Shown here: positions 49,824 to 59,340 of the stretch, piece by piece
How positions within the stretch are numbered: position 1 is the stretch's first letter
Layout of the letters: the number at the start of each line of letters is the position of its first letter
Assembly (NCBI GenBank): GCA_958369225.1
Contig: CATXID010000008.1
Location: 15,880-79,879 of the forward strand
Source: an uncultured Collinsella sp.
Lineage (GTDB): Bacteria; Actinomycetota; Coriobacteriia; Coriobacteriales; Coriobacteriaceae
Direction: 5' to 3'
Length of the DNA stretch: 64,000 nt
Notes under the pieces: model-generated
Seen by the model: only the letters and a program-made list of their open reading frames with translations
Databases searched by the model: none
What the model was told of the DNA's origin: nothing
Position numbers and translations under genes: made by a program

Positions 49824-52800
49824 GTGTATCTCAAGTCCCTCACGCTCAAAGGGTTCAAGTCGTTTGCCGACCGCGCCCATATGACGTTTGAGCCGGGCCT
49901 AACCGTCATCGTCGGTCCCAACGGCTCGGGAAAATCGAACATCTCCGACTCGATTCTGTGGGTCCTGGGCGAGCAGAGCGCCAAGCAGCTGCGCGGCCAG
50001 GCCATGGAAGACGTCATTTTCTCGGGCTCGTCGGCGCGCAAGCCGGTGGGCGTGGCCGAGGTCACGCTGGTGCTCGATAACTCGGACCATATGCTGCCCG
50101 TCGACTTTGACGAGGTCGCCATCACCCGTCGTATGTACCGCTCGGGCGAAAGCGAGTACCTCATCAACTCGAGCCCGTGCCGCCTGATGGACATTCAGGA
50201 CATCCTGCACGACTCGGGCCTGGGCAAGGATACGCATTCCATCATTAGCCAGGGCAAGCTCGATGCCATTTTGCAGAGCCGCCCCGAGGAGCGCCGTGCC
50301 CTCATTGAGGAGGCCGCCGGCATCTCCAAACACAAGCGTCGCAAGGAACGTGCGCTCAAAAAGATTAAATCGATGGACGAGCACCTGACCCGTGCCCGCG
50401 ACATCAATAAGGAGATTGCCCGTCAGCTGCGGCCGCTGGAGCGTCAGGTCGATCGCGCGCGCAAGTACAAAGAGCTGTCCTCGCGCGCGAACGAGCTTAC
50501 GCAGATGCTGGCCGTCGACGAGCTGCGTTCGCTGCAATCGCAGTGGAACGACCTGGAGAGCCGCTCTAAGGAGGGCGCCGCCGAGCTTGAGCTTGCGCAG
50601 TACCGCCTGGGCGAAAAGGAGCGCGAGCTCGAGAAGCTCCAAGTTATGCTCGAAGAAAAGGGCCTGTTTGTGGGCGACTTGGGCGAGCAGCGCCGCCATA
50701 TGCAAGATGTGGTCGGTCGCATTAACTCAGACATGCGTCTGCTCGAGGAAAAGGGCCATAACATGGTGTCGCGCCTGTCCGACATGCGCGGCCAGATCTC
50801 GAGCTCCGAGCATCAGCGCCGTCGCGTGGTCGAGGAGCTCGAGGACGCACGTGCTCAGCTCGAGGAAGTGACCGGCGCGCATATGCAGGCCCAGGAGGAC
50901 GTCGACGCCGCCGGTCCTGCCGCCGCCGAGCTCCACGAGCGTCGCGTTGCGCTCGACAATCAGATTTCGCAGCTCACGCGCGAACAGCGCGATGTGCAGC
51001 GTGTTGCCGATAATGCTGCGCTCGAGCTCGCCAAGGTGAAGGACTCGCTGAGCAACGCCGAGGTCGAGGACAACATGTATGCCTCGCGCCTGGAGCAGAT
51101 CGATGAGCAGCTCGAGGAGGTCACGGCATCGCTTGAGAGCCGCCGCAACCGTGCTGAGGAGCTTGAGAGCGCCCTTGAGGCGGCTCGTCAGGCCCAGAGC
51201 GATGCGCGCGAGGCCACCGAGAAGGCGCGCGTTGCCCTCAAGGACCTGCGTGCCCGCGAGAGCGAGGCGCGCAACAAGCTGTCCGAGGTGCGCTCAGAGC
51301 TCGCGAGCCAAAAGAAGCTCGATGCTCGCATGGCCGACAGCTCGCCGCTCGTAAGCCGTCTGGTGGGCGCGCTGGGCGACGATGTCTCGGGTCGTCTGGG
51401 CGATGTGCTCGAGGCCCCTCGTGAGCTTGAGGGCCTGGTTGAGCAGCTGCTCGCCGGCGATATCGATGCCCTGTTGTTCGATAACGCTGCCGCACTTGAG
51501 CGCGCCGGTCGCGCCGCCCTGGACCAGAAGAAGGCCTCGGGCGAGGCGCTGCTGGTGGCGCGCAGCGTGAGTGGCTCTGCGGCTGCCGAGGGTGCCGCCG
51601 GTACCCGTCTTGTTGATCGTCTGTCCGTGCGTGCGGGCTACGGTCCGGTCGTCGAGGCATTGCTCGGCGGCTATTACGTGGTCGATGACTTGGCTGCCGC
51701 GCTGTCCGCGCCGGTCGTTGACGGCGTGACCTATGTGACGCCCGATGGCGCACGCGTTGCCTGCGGCGGTCTGGTTCGCGTGGGGCTTGATGCCGGCGAG
51801 GCTTCGGGCGCTCTGGAGCGCAAGCGTCGTATCCGCGAGCTGGAAGGCCTGGAGCCCGATCTTGCTGCCGCGTTTGAGCATGTTTCGGATCAGGTCGTCG
51901 AGGCCAACGCTGCCGTCGAGGAGGCCCGTGCCGCCGAGGGCGATGCTGCCGGCGAGATCGCCCGCTTTGAGGGCGAGCGCCGCTCGCTGCTCTCCGAGAT
52001 CGGCCGCCTGGAGCAGAGTGCCAACAATGCCGAGGTCGAGCGGGTACGGATTTCTAAGCGCCGCGAGCAAGCTGCCGAGGCCGTTCGTGCAGCACGTCCG
52101 CGCGTGGATGAACTTACCCGTTCGCGTGACGAGGCCCGTGCGCAGGCAAGCGACCTGGGTCTCCAGATTGCCGAAGCCAACGACGAGCTCGATCGCGTGC
52201 GTCGCGACGATTCCGAGGCCGCCGGAAAGCTTGCCGATGCAAAGGTGCGCCTGGCTCAGACGAGCGAGCGCCTGCGTTCGCTGAAGGGCCGTGTGCCCGA
52301 TCTTGAGCATCGCCTGGAGGGTATCGACCGTCGTATCCGCGGGACACGCCAGGCCTCGCGCTCGCTTGAGCTGCTGCGCCTTCGCGTCGATCCCATGCAC
52401 GAGCGCTATTCTGCCCTGTTGGAGCGCGCCTCGGACTGGGCTGCGCGCCTGCGCGATCAGGCCTCGCTCGAGGAGGCTGACTCGGCTTCGCTTAAGAAAA
52501 CCATCGAGGACGCCAAGACCGAGGTCGCCCACGCCAAGGAGCGGGTCGATGCTGCCACGGCGACGCAAAACGAGTTCAAGGTCGCACGCGGCAAGCTCGA
52601 GGTTCAGGTCGAGGCTGCTATCAAGGCCATCACCGCCGATGGCACTACGGTGCTCGAGGAGGCGCTCATGCTGCCGGCGCCCACCGACCGCGACGCCGCC
52701 GAGCGCGAGCTCAACCAGCTCGTGCGCCAGATCAACAACTTGGGTCCTGTGAACCAAGTCGCCATGGAGGAGTACGAGCAGCTCAAGCGCCGTGCCGATT

Positions 52801-53360
52801 ACATTGAGGAGCAACTTGCCGATCTGGAGAGCGCGCGCAAGGCGCTCACCAAGATCACCGTGGCGATCGACCGCAAGATGCGCAAGGCGTTCCTGGTGAC
52901 GTTTGAGAAGGTTGATGCGAATTTCCGCGAGATCTTCGCCATGCTCTTCCCAGGCGGCCAGGCTCACCTTGAGATGACCGATCCCGAGCATCCGGCCGAG
53001 ACGGGCATTGAGGTCGTGGCGCAGCCGCGCGGCAAGCGCATCACCAAGATGATGCTCATGTCGGGTGGCGAGAAGAGCCTGACGGCGCTCGCCCTGCTCT
53101 TTGCCGTGTATCGCACGCGTACGGTGCCGTTCTATGTGCTGGACGAGGTCGAGGCGGCGCTCGACGACGCCAACCTGTCCAAGCTCATCGGCGCCCTCGA
53201 TGTGCTGCGTTCCGATACGCAGCTCTTGGTAATCTCGCATCAGCGCCGTACTATGGAGGATGCTGACGTTCTCTACGGCGTCTCGATGCAAGCCGACGGC
53301 GTCAGTCGCGTCGTCTCGCAAAAACTCGATCGCGAAACCGGAAAGGTCGTGAATGCATAA
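49824..53360 (+). CDS. smc: Chromosome segregation ATPase SMC
   Basis: The 1178-residue protein has Walker A GPNGSGKSN near residue 31, two long coiled coils, a hinge domain (about 505-620) and a C-terminal ATPase half with LMSGGEKSLTALAL and VLDEVEAALDD. It forms the ring of bacterial condensin and organises the chromosome with ScpA/ScpB. The length is normal. It starts with GTG 49824 after GCGAGGA. The stop overlaps ftsY by one base. Confidence 0.95.
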   Translation: MYLKSLTLKGFKSFADRAHMTFEPGLTVIVGPNGSGKSNISDSILWVLGEQSAKQLRGQAMEDVIFSGSSARKPVGVAEVTLVLDNSDHMLPVDFDEVAITRRMYRSGESEYLINSSPCRLMDIQDILHDSGLGKDTHSIISQGKLDAILQSRPEERRALIEEAAGISKHKRRKERALKKIKSMDEHLTRARDINKEIARQLRPLERQVDRARKYKELSSRANELTQMLAVDELRSLQSQWNDLESRSKEGAAELELAQYRLGEKERELEKLQVMLEEKGLFVGDLGEQRRHMQDVVGRINSDMRLLEEKGHNMVSRLSDMRGQISSSEHQRRRVVEELEDARAQLEEVTGAHMQAQEDVDAAGPAAAELHERRVALDNQISQLTREQRDVQRVADNAALELAKVKDSLSNAEVEDNMYASRLEQIDEQLEEVTASLESRRNRAEELESALEAARQAQSDAREATEKARVALKDLRARESEARNKLSEVRSELASQKKLDARMADSSPLVSRLVGALGDDVSGRLGDVLEAPRELEGLVEQLLAGDIDALLFDNAAALERAGRAALDQKKASGEALLVARSVSGSAAAEGAAGTRLVDRLSVRAGYGPVVEALLGGYYVVDDLAAALSAPVVDGVTYVTPDGARVACGGLVRVGLDAGEASGALERKRRIRELEGLEPDLAAAFEHVSDQVVEANAAVEEARAAEGDAAGEIARFEGERRSLLSEIGRLEQSANNAEVERVRISKRREQAAEAVRAARPRVDELTRSRDEARAQASDLGLQIAEANDELDRVRRDDSEAAGKLADAKVRLAQTSERLRSLKGRVPDLEHRLEGIDRRIRGTRQASRSLELLRLRVDPMHERYSALLERASDWAARLRDQASLEEADSASLKKTIEDAKTEVAHAKERVDAATATQNEFKVARGKLEVQVEAAIKAITADGTTVLEEALMLPAPTDRDAAERELNQLVRQINNLGPVNQVAMEEYEQLKRRADYIEEQLADLESARKALTKITVAIDRKMRKAFLVTFEKVDANFREIFAMLFPGGQAHLEMTDPEHPAETGIEVVAQPRGKRITKMMLMSGGEKSLTALALLFAVYRTRTVPFYVLDEVEAALDDANLSKLIGALDVLRSDTQLLVISHQRRTMEDADVLYGVSMQADGVSRVVSQKLDRETGKVVNA

Positions 53361-54277
53361 TGGGATTCTTTGACGCACTCTCGCGCGGACTTGAGCGCAG
53401 CCGCGAGGCCCTTAACGAGGTCTTCTACTTTGGCGGTGAGGTCGACGAGGATTTTTGGGAGGACCTTGAGGACACCCTCGTTATGGGTGACATGGGTGCC
53501 GAGGTCGCCATTCAGGTCTCCGATGACCTGCGCGACGCCGCTGCCAAGAAGAACCTCAAGACCGCCCCGCAGCTTCGCCGCGCCCTGGCCGAGCAGCTCG
53601 AGGGCCATTTTGTGCCTGTTGAGCGCGACCCGTTTTCCGATACGCCGAGCTGCGTGCTGTTTGTTGGTATCAACGGCGCCGGCAAGACCACCACGGTCGG
53701 CAAGATTGCGAGCGCCATGGCCGCCCGCGGCAAGAACGTGGTCATCGGTTCGGCCGACACCTTCCGCGCCGCCGCTATCGAGCAGCTCGATGTGTGGGGT
53801 CAGCGTGCCGGCGTACCGGTTATCAAGCGTGACCGCGGCTCCGATCCGGCGAGCGTGTGCTATGACGTGCTCGACGAGGCCGATAAGCGCGGCAGCGACC
53901 TGGTGCTCATTGATACCGCCGGTCGTCTGCACACGAGCCCCGAGCTCATGCGCGAGCTCGCTAAGGTGGTCAATGTGACTCGTAAGCGCGCCGCCAATAT
54001 GGCCGCCGGTCCCATGCCGGTCTCGGTCGTGCTTGTGATCGATGCCGCCACTGGTCAGAACGGTCTGAACCAGGCGCTCGAGTTTAACGAGGCGCTGGGC
54101 CTGGACGGTATTATCATGACTAAGCTCGACGGCACGGCTAAGGGCGGTATCGCCATGGCCGTGGCCGAGAAGCTCAAGCTCCCGATCCTACGCATCGGCG
54201 TGGGCGAGCAGGTCGATGACCTGCAGGAGTTTAACGCCAAAGATTTCTGCCGCGCCCTGGTGGGCGAGTCCAACTAA
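53360..54277 (+). CDS. ftsY: SRP receptor FtsY
   Basis: The 305-residue protein has a short N domain and the SRP GTPase G domain with GINGAGKTTTVGK, DTFRAAAIEQL, DTAGRLH and TKLDGTAKGG. It docks the ribosome-SRP complex at the membrane. The acidic N-terminal A domain of E. coli FtsY is missing, as is normal in many Gram-positives. It overlaps smc (TAATG) and precedes ffh by 10 bp. Confidence 0.94.
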   Translation: MGFFDALSRGLERSREALNEVFYFGGEVDEDFWEDLEDTLVMGDMGAEVAIQVSDDLRDAAAKKNLKTAPQLRRALAEQLEGHFVPVERDPFSDTPSCVLFVGINGAGKTTTVGKIASAMAARGKNVVIGSADTFRAAAIEQLDVWGQRAGVPVIKRDRGSDPASVCYDVLDEADKRGSDLVLIDTAGRLHTSPELMRELAKVVNVTRKRAANMAAGPMPVSVVLVIDAATGQNGLNQALEFNEALGLDGIIMTKLDGTAKGGIAMAVAEKLKLPILRIGVGEQVDDLQEFNAKDFCRALVGESN

Positions 54278-54287
54278 GGAGTAACCA

Positions 54288-55763
54288 GTGTTTGATTCCC
54301 TGAGCGATCGCCTCAACGACACATTTGACCGCCTGCGCGGCAAGGGTAAGCTGACCGAGGCCGATATTACTTCTGCCATGCGCGACATCCGCATGGCGCT
54401 GCTCGAGGCCGACGTCAACTTTAAGGTCGTTAAGGAGTTTGTCGCCAAGACCAAGGAGCGCTGCATGACCGCCGAGGTCATGGAGTCGCTGTCGCCGGCG
54501 CAAAACGTCGTCAAGATCGTGCTCGACGAGCTCACCGAAATGCTCGGCTCCACCGAGAGCAAGCTCGTCTTTAGCAACCGCATCCCCAATGTCATCATGC
54601 TCGTGGGCCTGCAGGGCTCCGGTAAGACCACGGCTGCCGTAAAGCTGGCCTACCTGCTCAAGAAGCAGGGCCGCTCGCCGCTGCTCGCCGCGTGCGACGT
54701 CTACCGTCCCGCTGCTGCCGACCAGCTGGCCACGCTCGGTGGCGAGATCGGCGTACCGGTCTTTCGCGGTGACGGCGCGCACCCGGTCGACATTGCCAAG
54801 GGCGCCATCCAGGAGGCCGTCGACCATTTGCGCGACGTGGTCATCGTCGATACCGCCGGCCGTCTTCAGATCGACGAGCAGATGATGCAGGAGGCCGTCG
54901 ACATCAAGAAGGCCGTCAAGCCCGACCAGGTGCTGATGGTCGTCGACGCCATGACCGGCCAGGACATCGTCAACGTCGTCTCGACCTTCGCCGATCGCAC
55001 CGACTTTGACGGTGTGATCATCTCCAAGCTCGACGGCGATGCCCGTGGCGGTGGCGCGCTTTCAGTGCGTCAGGTGACCGGCAAGCCCATCAAGTTTGTG
55101 AGCATGGGCGAGAAGCCCGATTCGCTTGAGCCGTTCTATCCCGATCGCATGGCCAAGCGCATTCTGGGCATGGGCGATGTCGTCGGCATTATCGAGAAGG
55201 CTCAGGAGGCAGCCGATGCCGAGCAGCTCGAGGCTGCCGAGCGTATGCTGCGCGAGGGCTTTACCATGAACGACATGCTCGACCAGATGAAGGCCGTCAA
55301 GAAGATGGGCGGCATGAAGGGTATCCTGGGCATGCTCCCCGGTGGCCAGCGCGCCCTCAACCAGATGGGCGGCAACCTGGACGAGGGTATCTTCGATAAG
55401 AACGAGGCCATCATCATGTCGATGACCAAGGAGGAGCGCCTGCGTCCCTCCATAATCAACGGTCAGCGCCGCGCGCGTATCGCCAAGGGCGCCGGCGTAA
55501 CCCCCACCGAAGTCAACAGCCTTATGAAGCAGTGGGGCGAGATGAATAAGATGATGGGCCGCATGCGCACGATAGCCAATCAGGCACAGGCCGGCGGCAA
55601 GAAGGGCAAAAAGGGTAGGAAGGGCAAGAAGATGCGCATGCCCAATATCCCTGGCCTGGACGCTATGGGTCTGGGCGGCATGGGCGGCCTGGGTACGGGC
55701 GGTCCCAAGTCCGATATGGAGCTGCTGCGCCAGATGGAAGCGCAGATGCGCAATAAGAAATAG
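54288..55763 (+). CDS. ffh: Signal recognition particle protein Ffh
   Basis: The 491-residue protein has the N domain, the G domain (GLQGSGKTTAAVKLA, DTAGRLQ, SKLDGDARGG), and a methionine-rich M domain that binds signal peptides and SRP RNA (about 310-440). The C-terminus is a Gly/Lys/Met-rich tail. It starts at GTG 54288 after AAGGAG. The SRP RNA gene was not found in the window. Confidence 0.94.
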   Translation: MFDSLSDRLNDTFDRLRGKGKLTEADITSAMRDIRMALLEADVNFKVVKEFVAKTKERCMTAEVMESLSPAQNVVKIVLDELTEMLGSTESKLVFSNRIPNVIMLVGLQGSGKTTAAVKLAYLLKKQGRSPLLAACDVYRPAAADQLATLGGEIGVPVFRGDGAHPVDIAKGAIQEAVDHLRDVVIVDTAGRLQIDEQMMQEAVDIKKAVKPDQVLMVVDAMTGQDIVNVVSTFADRTDFDGVIISKLDGDARGGGALSVRQVTGKPIKFVSMGEKPDSLEPFYPDRMAKRILGMGDVVGIIEKAQEAADAEQLEAAERMLREGFTMNDMLDQMKAVKKMGGMKGILGMLPGGQRALNQMGGNLDEGIFDKNEAIIMSMTKEERLRPSIINGQRRARIAKGAGVTPTEVNSLMKQWGEMNKMMGRMRTIANQAQAGGKKGKKGRKGKKMRMPNIPGLDAMGLGGMGGLGTGGPKSDMELLRQMEAQMRNKK

Positions 55764-55787
55764 GGCTGTAATTCCAGCTTGATATGG

Positions 55788-55825
55788 CAAAGGCCACTCG
55801 GAAGCTACCGGGTGGCCTTTGTTGT
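55788..55825 (+). terminator. Terminator after ffh
   Basis: A 14-bp stem with one G-T pair (55788-55801 with 55808-55821) and an AAGCTA loop; the stem ends in CTTTG and GTTG follows. Confidence 0.82.
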
Positions 55826-55883
55826 TGGCTTTGATTGTTGGGTTGAGTTCGGCGTCGCGCCCCGAGCTCGCGGTGTCGTGCCG

Positions 55884-56648
55884 TTAGTGGCAGCTGCAGC
55901 CCTCGTGGCCCTCGTGCTCGTGATGGTCGTGGCAGCTGCAGGACTCGCCGTGTTCGTGGGCGTGGTCGTGGTCATGGCCGTGGCAGCCGCACGTGGCCTC
56001 GCCGTTCTGTGCGAGCGTGCCGGCGATAAGGGCCTCGACGCAAGCGTCGCAGCTGCCCTGGGCGCCCACATAGACTGTGATGCCGGCCTGGGCGAGCGCG
56101 TTGATAGCGCCACCGCCAATGCCGCCGCAGATGAGCGTGTCCACACCGCCGTTGGCGAGCAGGCCCGCCAGGGCACCGTGGCCGGTGCCGCCGGTGCCCA
56201 CGACCTGCTCGTTGAACACCTTGCCGTCCTGAATGTCGTAGATCTTGAACTGCTCGCTGCGGCCAAAGTGCATAAAGATGTTGCCGTTGTCGTACGTAGT
56301 TGCCACTCTCATGGTGTCAACCTCCTTTGCTGGCCATGCGGCCGTTGTCGTGGTGATGGGGGAGTACACGATATTGCCGCCTTCGATGATGAGCGCTCGT
56401 CCGTTGACCAGCGCGCTTGCCACCTTGCGATGCGCGCGGCTGCAGATTGCCGCCACCGTGGCGCGCGCGATACCCATCTGCTGTGCGACTGCCTCTTGGT
56501 TAAGGCCCTCCAGGTCGCACAGCCGCAGGACTTCGAGCTCGTCGACCGTCATAGCGATGGCGTCTCCGCTGGCAAGGCCGTCAGGGGTAAAGCCGCGGTA
56601 TTCGGGGATGATCCCGACACGGCGCAATTTTTCGCGTCTTCCTGCCAT
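55884..56648 (-). CDS. DUF134-NifX fusion protein with metal-binding tail
   Basis: The 254-residue protein joins three parts. Residues 1-95 are DUF134, a helix-turn-helix domain (DELEVLRLCDLEGLNQEAVAQQMG). Residues about 110-215 are a NifX/NifB-type dinitrogenase iron-molybdenum cofactor domain. The last about 36 residues are almost only His, Cys, Asp, Glu and Gly (repeated HGHDHDHAHEH and CSCH), a likely metal-binding tail. The whole looks like a metal-sensing or Fe-S-cofactor-handling regulator; no nif genes are near. On the minus strand AAGGAG precedes the ATG. Two TGACATATGTCA-type palindromes flank its promoter. Confidence 0.85.
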   Translation of the reverse strand: MAGRREKLRRVGIIPEYRGFTPDGLASGDAIAMTVDELEVLRLCDLEGLNQEAVAQQMGIARATVAAICSRAHRKVASALVNGRALIIEGGNIVYSPITTTTAAWPAKEVDTMRVATTYDNGNIFMHFGRSEQFKIYDIQDGKVFNEQVVGTGGTGHGALAGLLANGGVDTLICGGIGGGAINALAQAGITVYVGAQGSCDACVEALIAGTLAQNGEATCGCHGHDHDHAHEHGESCSCHDHHEHEGHEGCSCH

Positions 56649-56661
56649 ACGTGCTCCTTAT

Positions 56662-56675
56662 CTGACATATGTCAG
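56662..56675 (-). promoter_or_regulatory. Palindromic operator 1 of the DUF134 gene
   Basis: CTGACATATGTCAG is a perfect 14-bp palindrome at the predicted transcription start of the minus-strand gene. Confidence 0.65.
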
Positions 56676-56679
56676 CAAT

Positions 56680-56707
56680 AGAATAGCGAACGCGCAGATT
56701 TGCGCAA
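56680..56707 (-). promoter_or_regulatory. Promoter of the DUF134-NifX gene
   Basis: On the minus strand TTGCGC (56702-56707), a 16-bp spacer and TATTCT (56680-56685) form a plausible promoter between the two palindromes. Confidence 0.6.
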
Positions 56708-56714
56708 GGCATTT

Positions 56715-56728
56715 CTGGCATATGTCAG
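56715..56728 (-). promoter_or_regulatory. Palindromic operator 2 of the DUF134 gene
   Basis: CTGGCATATGTCAG differs from operator 1 by one base. It lies just upstream of the -35 box of the DUF134-NifX gene. Confidence 0.6.
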
Positions 56729-56774
56729 AAAAAGAGGGCTTATGTTTGGGCTGTGGGGCTGCGTGCGCCTGGGC

Positions 56775-56780
56775 TACAAT
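56775..56780 (+). promoter_or_regulatory. Candidate -10 box for thyA
   Basis: TACAAT lies 34 bp before the thyA start; no good -35 box is visible. The same hexamer appears before pelD and the ModE-like gene. Confidence 0.45.
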
Positions 56781-56814
56781 GAATCTCGCTTGTAGGCAAC
56801 TGACAGGAGGGTCA

Positions 56815-57663
56815 ATGAGCAAGGCTGATCAACAGTTTGTAACCATGTGCCGCGATATTCTGGACCATGGCACCACCACCGAGGGCCAAAAGGTCCGCCC
56901 GGTGTGGGAGGATGGCACCCCTGCCTATACCATTAAAAACTTTGGTGTCACGGCCCGCTACGACCTGCGTGAGGAGTTTCCCGCGCTTACCCTGCGTCGT
57001 ACGGCCCTCAAATCTGCCATGGACGAGATCCTATGGATCTATCAGAAGAAGTCCAATAACGTGCATGACCTCAACAGCCATATCTGGGATGAGTGGGCCG
57101 ACGAGACCGGCTCTATCGGCAAGGCCTACGGCTATCAGATTGGCCAGAAGAGCCATTACGCCGAGGGCGACTTCGATCAGATGGACCGTGTGCTTTACGA
57201 CCTCAAGCACACGCCGTACAGCCGTCGTATTATGACGAACACGTACGTGTTCAGCGATCTGTCCGAGATGCATCTGTATCCGTGCGCCTACAGCGTGACC
57301 TATAACGTCACGCAGCGTCCTCAGGACGACAAGCCGACGCTCAACATGATTCTCAACCAGCGTAGCCAGGACATTTTGGCCGCGAACAACTGGAATGTGT
57401 GCCAGTACGCCATTCTGCTCATGATGGTGGCGCAGTCGGTCGATATGATCGCTGGCGAGCTGCTGCACGTGATTGCCGATGCCCACATTTACGACCGTCA
57501 TGTCGATATCGTCCGCGAGCTTATCGAGCGTCCGCAGTTTGCGGCGCCTAAGGTAACGCTCAACCCCGATGTACATGACTTCTATGCGTTTACGACCGAT
57601 GACCTGATCGTCGAGGGCTATGAGCACGGCCCGCAGGTCAAGAACATCCCCATTGCGGTGTAG
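56815..57663 (+). CDS. thyA: Thymidylate synthase ThyA
   Basis: The 282-residue enzyme has the catalytic cysteine C157 in LYPCAYSV, the RRIM phosphate-binding arginines, and NQRSQDILAANNWN near the folate site. It methylates dUMP to dTMP with methylene-tetrahydrofolate. ATG 56815 follows ACAGGAGGG; the frame is open far upstream across the DUF134 region without meaning. folA follows at once and recycles the dihydrofolate. Confidence 0.95.
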   Translation: MSKADQQFVTMCRDILDHGTTTEGQKVRPVWEDGTPAYTIKNFGVTARYDLREEFPALTLRRTALKSAMDEILWIYQKKSNNVHDLNSHIWDEWADETGSIGKAYGYQIGQKSHYAEGDFDQMDRVLYDLKHTPYSRRIMTNTYVFSDLSEMHLYPCAYSVTYNVTQRPQDDKPTLNMILNQRSQDILAANNWNVCQYAILLMMVAQSVDMIAGELLHVIADAHIYDRHVDIVRELIERPQFAAPKVTLNPDVHDFYAFTTDDLIVEGYEHGPQVKNIPIAV

Positions 57664-57672
57664 GTGACGCGT

Positions 57673-58191
57673 ATGACGTGTAAGCTTTCAGCCATTGTCG
57701 CCGTGTGCGATGACTGGGGCATTGGTTGCGAGGGTGACATGGTCGTGTCCAATCGCTCCGATATGCGCCATTTTGTGGCGTGCACCAAAGGTTGCCCGGT
57801 CATTATGGGACGCAAGACACTTCTGAGTTTTCCCGGCGGACGACCGCTCAAGAACCGTCGCAATATCGTGCTCACCCGCGACGAGAGCTTTGCTGCCGAG
57901 GGTGTCGACGTGGTGCATAGCGTCGACGAGGCCTTGGCCGCCGTGGCCGATGAGCCCATTGCGTGGGTGATTGGCGGCGGCGAGGTGTATCGACAGTTCT
58001 TGCCGTATTGCGTCGAGGCCGAGGTTACGCATGACCATTGCGTGCATGACGTGGATACGTACTTTCCCGATTTGGATGCCGATCCCGCGTGGGAGATTGT
58101 GCGGCGTTGCGGTGTTGCTACGATTGCCGCGGGCGAGGGTGACGAGGGTCTCGATTATGAGTTCGTGACGTATCGTCGCGTTGATGCGTAA
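57673..58191 (+). CDS. folA: Dihydrofolate reductase
   Basis: The 172-residue enzyme has the N-terminal LSAIVAVCDDWGIG, the NADPH-binding VIMGRKTLLSFPGGRPL and VIGGGEVYRQFLP. It reduces the dihydrofolate made by ThyA. ATG 57673 is preferred with AGGTG 6 nt upstream; GTG 57664 is possible. The gap to thyA is 9 bp, so the two are one operon. Confidence 0.92.
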   Translation: MTCKLSAIVAVCDDWGIGCEGDMVVSNRSDMRHFVACTKGCPVIMGRKTLLSFPGGRPLKNRRNIVLTRDESFAAEGVDVVHSVDEALAAVADEPIAWVIGGGEVYRQFLPYCVEAEVTHDHCVHDVDTYFPDLDADPAWEIVRRCGVATIAAGEGDEGLDYEFVTYRRVDA

Positions 58192-58256
58192 ACCCGATTA
58201 TCCCTTCGGTATTATCGGGTTGGAATGAGTGACGGGGCGGCGCATGGCGTTGCCCC
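58191..58256 (+). terminator. Two hairpins after folA
   Basis: AACCCGAT (58191-58198) pairs with ATCGGGTT (58214-58221), and a 10-bp stem with G-T pairs follows (58234-58243 with 58247-58256). Neither has a clean T-tract, so the terminator call is tentative. Confidence 0.45.
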
Positions 58257-58300
58257 GATATTTGTATAGGTGCTGCAAAGAAAGGTGCGGGCTGGCTGTT

Positions 58301-59215
58301 ATGACTGATGCCGTTGAGGTGCTGCGAATCGATTCGCTCGAGGACGAGCGGCTCGATGCCTACGTGCGACTGACCGAGCGCGAGCTGCGCTGCGTGCTGG
58401 AGCCGCAAAAGGGCATCTTTATCGCCGAGAGTGCCAAGGTTATCGAGCGCGCGGTGCGCGCCGGATACGAGCCGGTGAGCTTTCTTTTGGGCGAACGCTG
58501 GCTCGACCAGATGATGCCGCTGTTTGAGCGCCTGGCGGTACGCGAAGGTGCGGGCCCGGTTCCCGTGTTCGTGGCCTCGATGGAGCTTATGGAGCAGTTG
58601 ACGGGCTTTAACGTGACGCGCGGTGCGCTCGCGGCGTTCCGTCGCCCGCGTCAGATTCCGGTTGATGAGTTCTTGGGTGGCGTCGTCGAGGCGGCGGGGG
58701 AGCGCCCGGTGCGCGTGTGCGTGCTTGAGGGCATTGTCGACCACACCAACGTCGGCGCGATTTTCCGCTCGGCGGCTGCGCTGAACGTCGATGGCATTTT
58801 GGTGAGCCCCACGTGCTGTGACCCGCTGTACCGTCGCTCGGCCCGCGTGAGCATGGGCACGGTGTTCCAGGTGCCCTGGACGCGCATTGGCAGCGAGGCG
58901 CGCGTATGGCCGCATGATGGGCTGGCGGCGCTGCACGATGCCGGCTTTTCGTGTGCCGCCATGGCGTTGACGGATGATTCGGTGTCGTTGGACGATCCCG
59001 CGCTGCAGGAGATTGACCGCCTGGCAATCTTTATGGGCACCGAGGGTGCTGGCTTGGGCGCCAAGACCATTGCAGGCTGTGATCGCGCCGTGCGTATTCC
59101 GATGGCGCATGGGGTCGATTCGCTCAACGTGGCTGCGGCAAGTGCTGTCGCCTTTTGGCAGCTGTGCCCGCATGTGAGCAACGAGTACCACTACCAGCCG
59201 GGGCTATATCACTAG
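58301..59215 (+). CDS. TrmH/SpoU-family RNA 2'-O-methyltransferase
   Basis: The 304-residue protein has an N-terminal substrate-binding domain (RELRCVLEPQKGIFIAESAKVIERAV) and a SPOUT knot domain with motif 1 NVGAIFRSAAAL, motif 2 MGTEGAGLG and motif 3 IPMAHGVDSLNVAAASA. It should methylate a ribose in rRNA or tRNA with SAM. ATG 58301 is used; the AAAGGTG site is rather far upstream. The exact target nucleotide is unknown. It lies alone after folA. Confidence 0.88.
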   Translation: MTDAVEVLRIDSLEDERLDAYVRLTERELRCVLEPQKGIFIAESAKVIERAVRAGYEPVSFLLGERWLDQMMPLFERLAVREGAGPVPVFVASMELMEQLTGFNVTRGALAAFRRPRQIPVDEFLGGVVEAAGERPVRVCVLEGIVDHTNVGAIFRSAAALNVDGILVSPTCCDPLYRRSARVSMGTVFQVPWTRIGSEARVWPHDGLAALHDAGFSCAAMALTDDSVSLDDPALQEIDRLAIFMGTEGAGLGAKTIAGCDRAVRIPMAHGVDSLNVAAASAVAFWQLCPHVSNEYHYQPGLYH

Positions 59216-59340
59216 GCAGATATTTCGCACCGGGCTCTGGTTTGTGGCGTTTCGGCCGATATCGGTCGGTGCTAAGCTGGTATTGGCTTTGGTCTTAAAT
59301 TTCCGTTTTGTTGTATGACGTACGCTAGTGGGGAGGGCGT

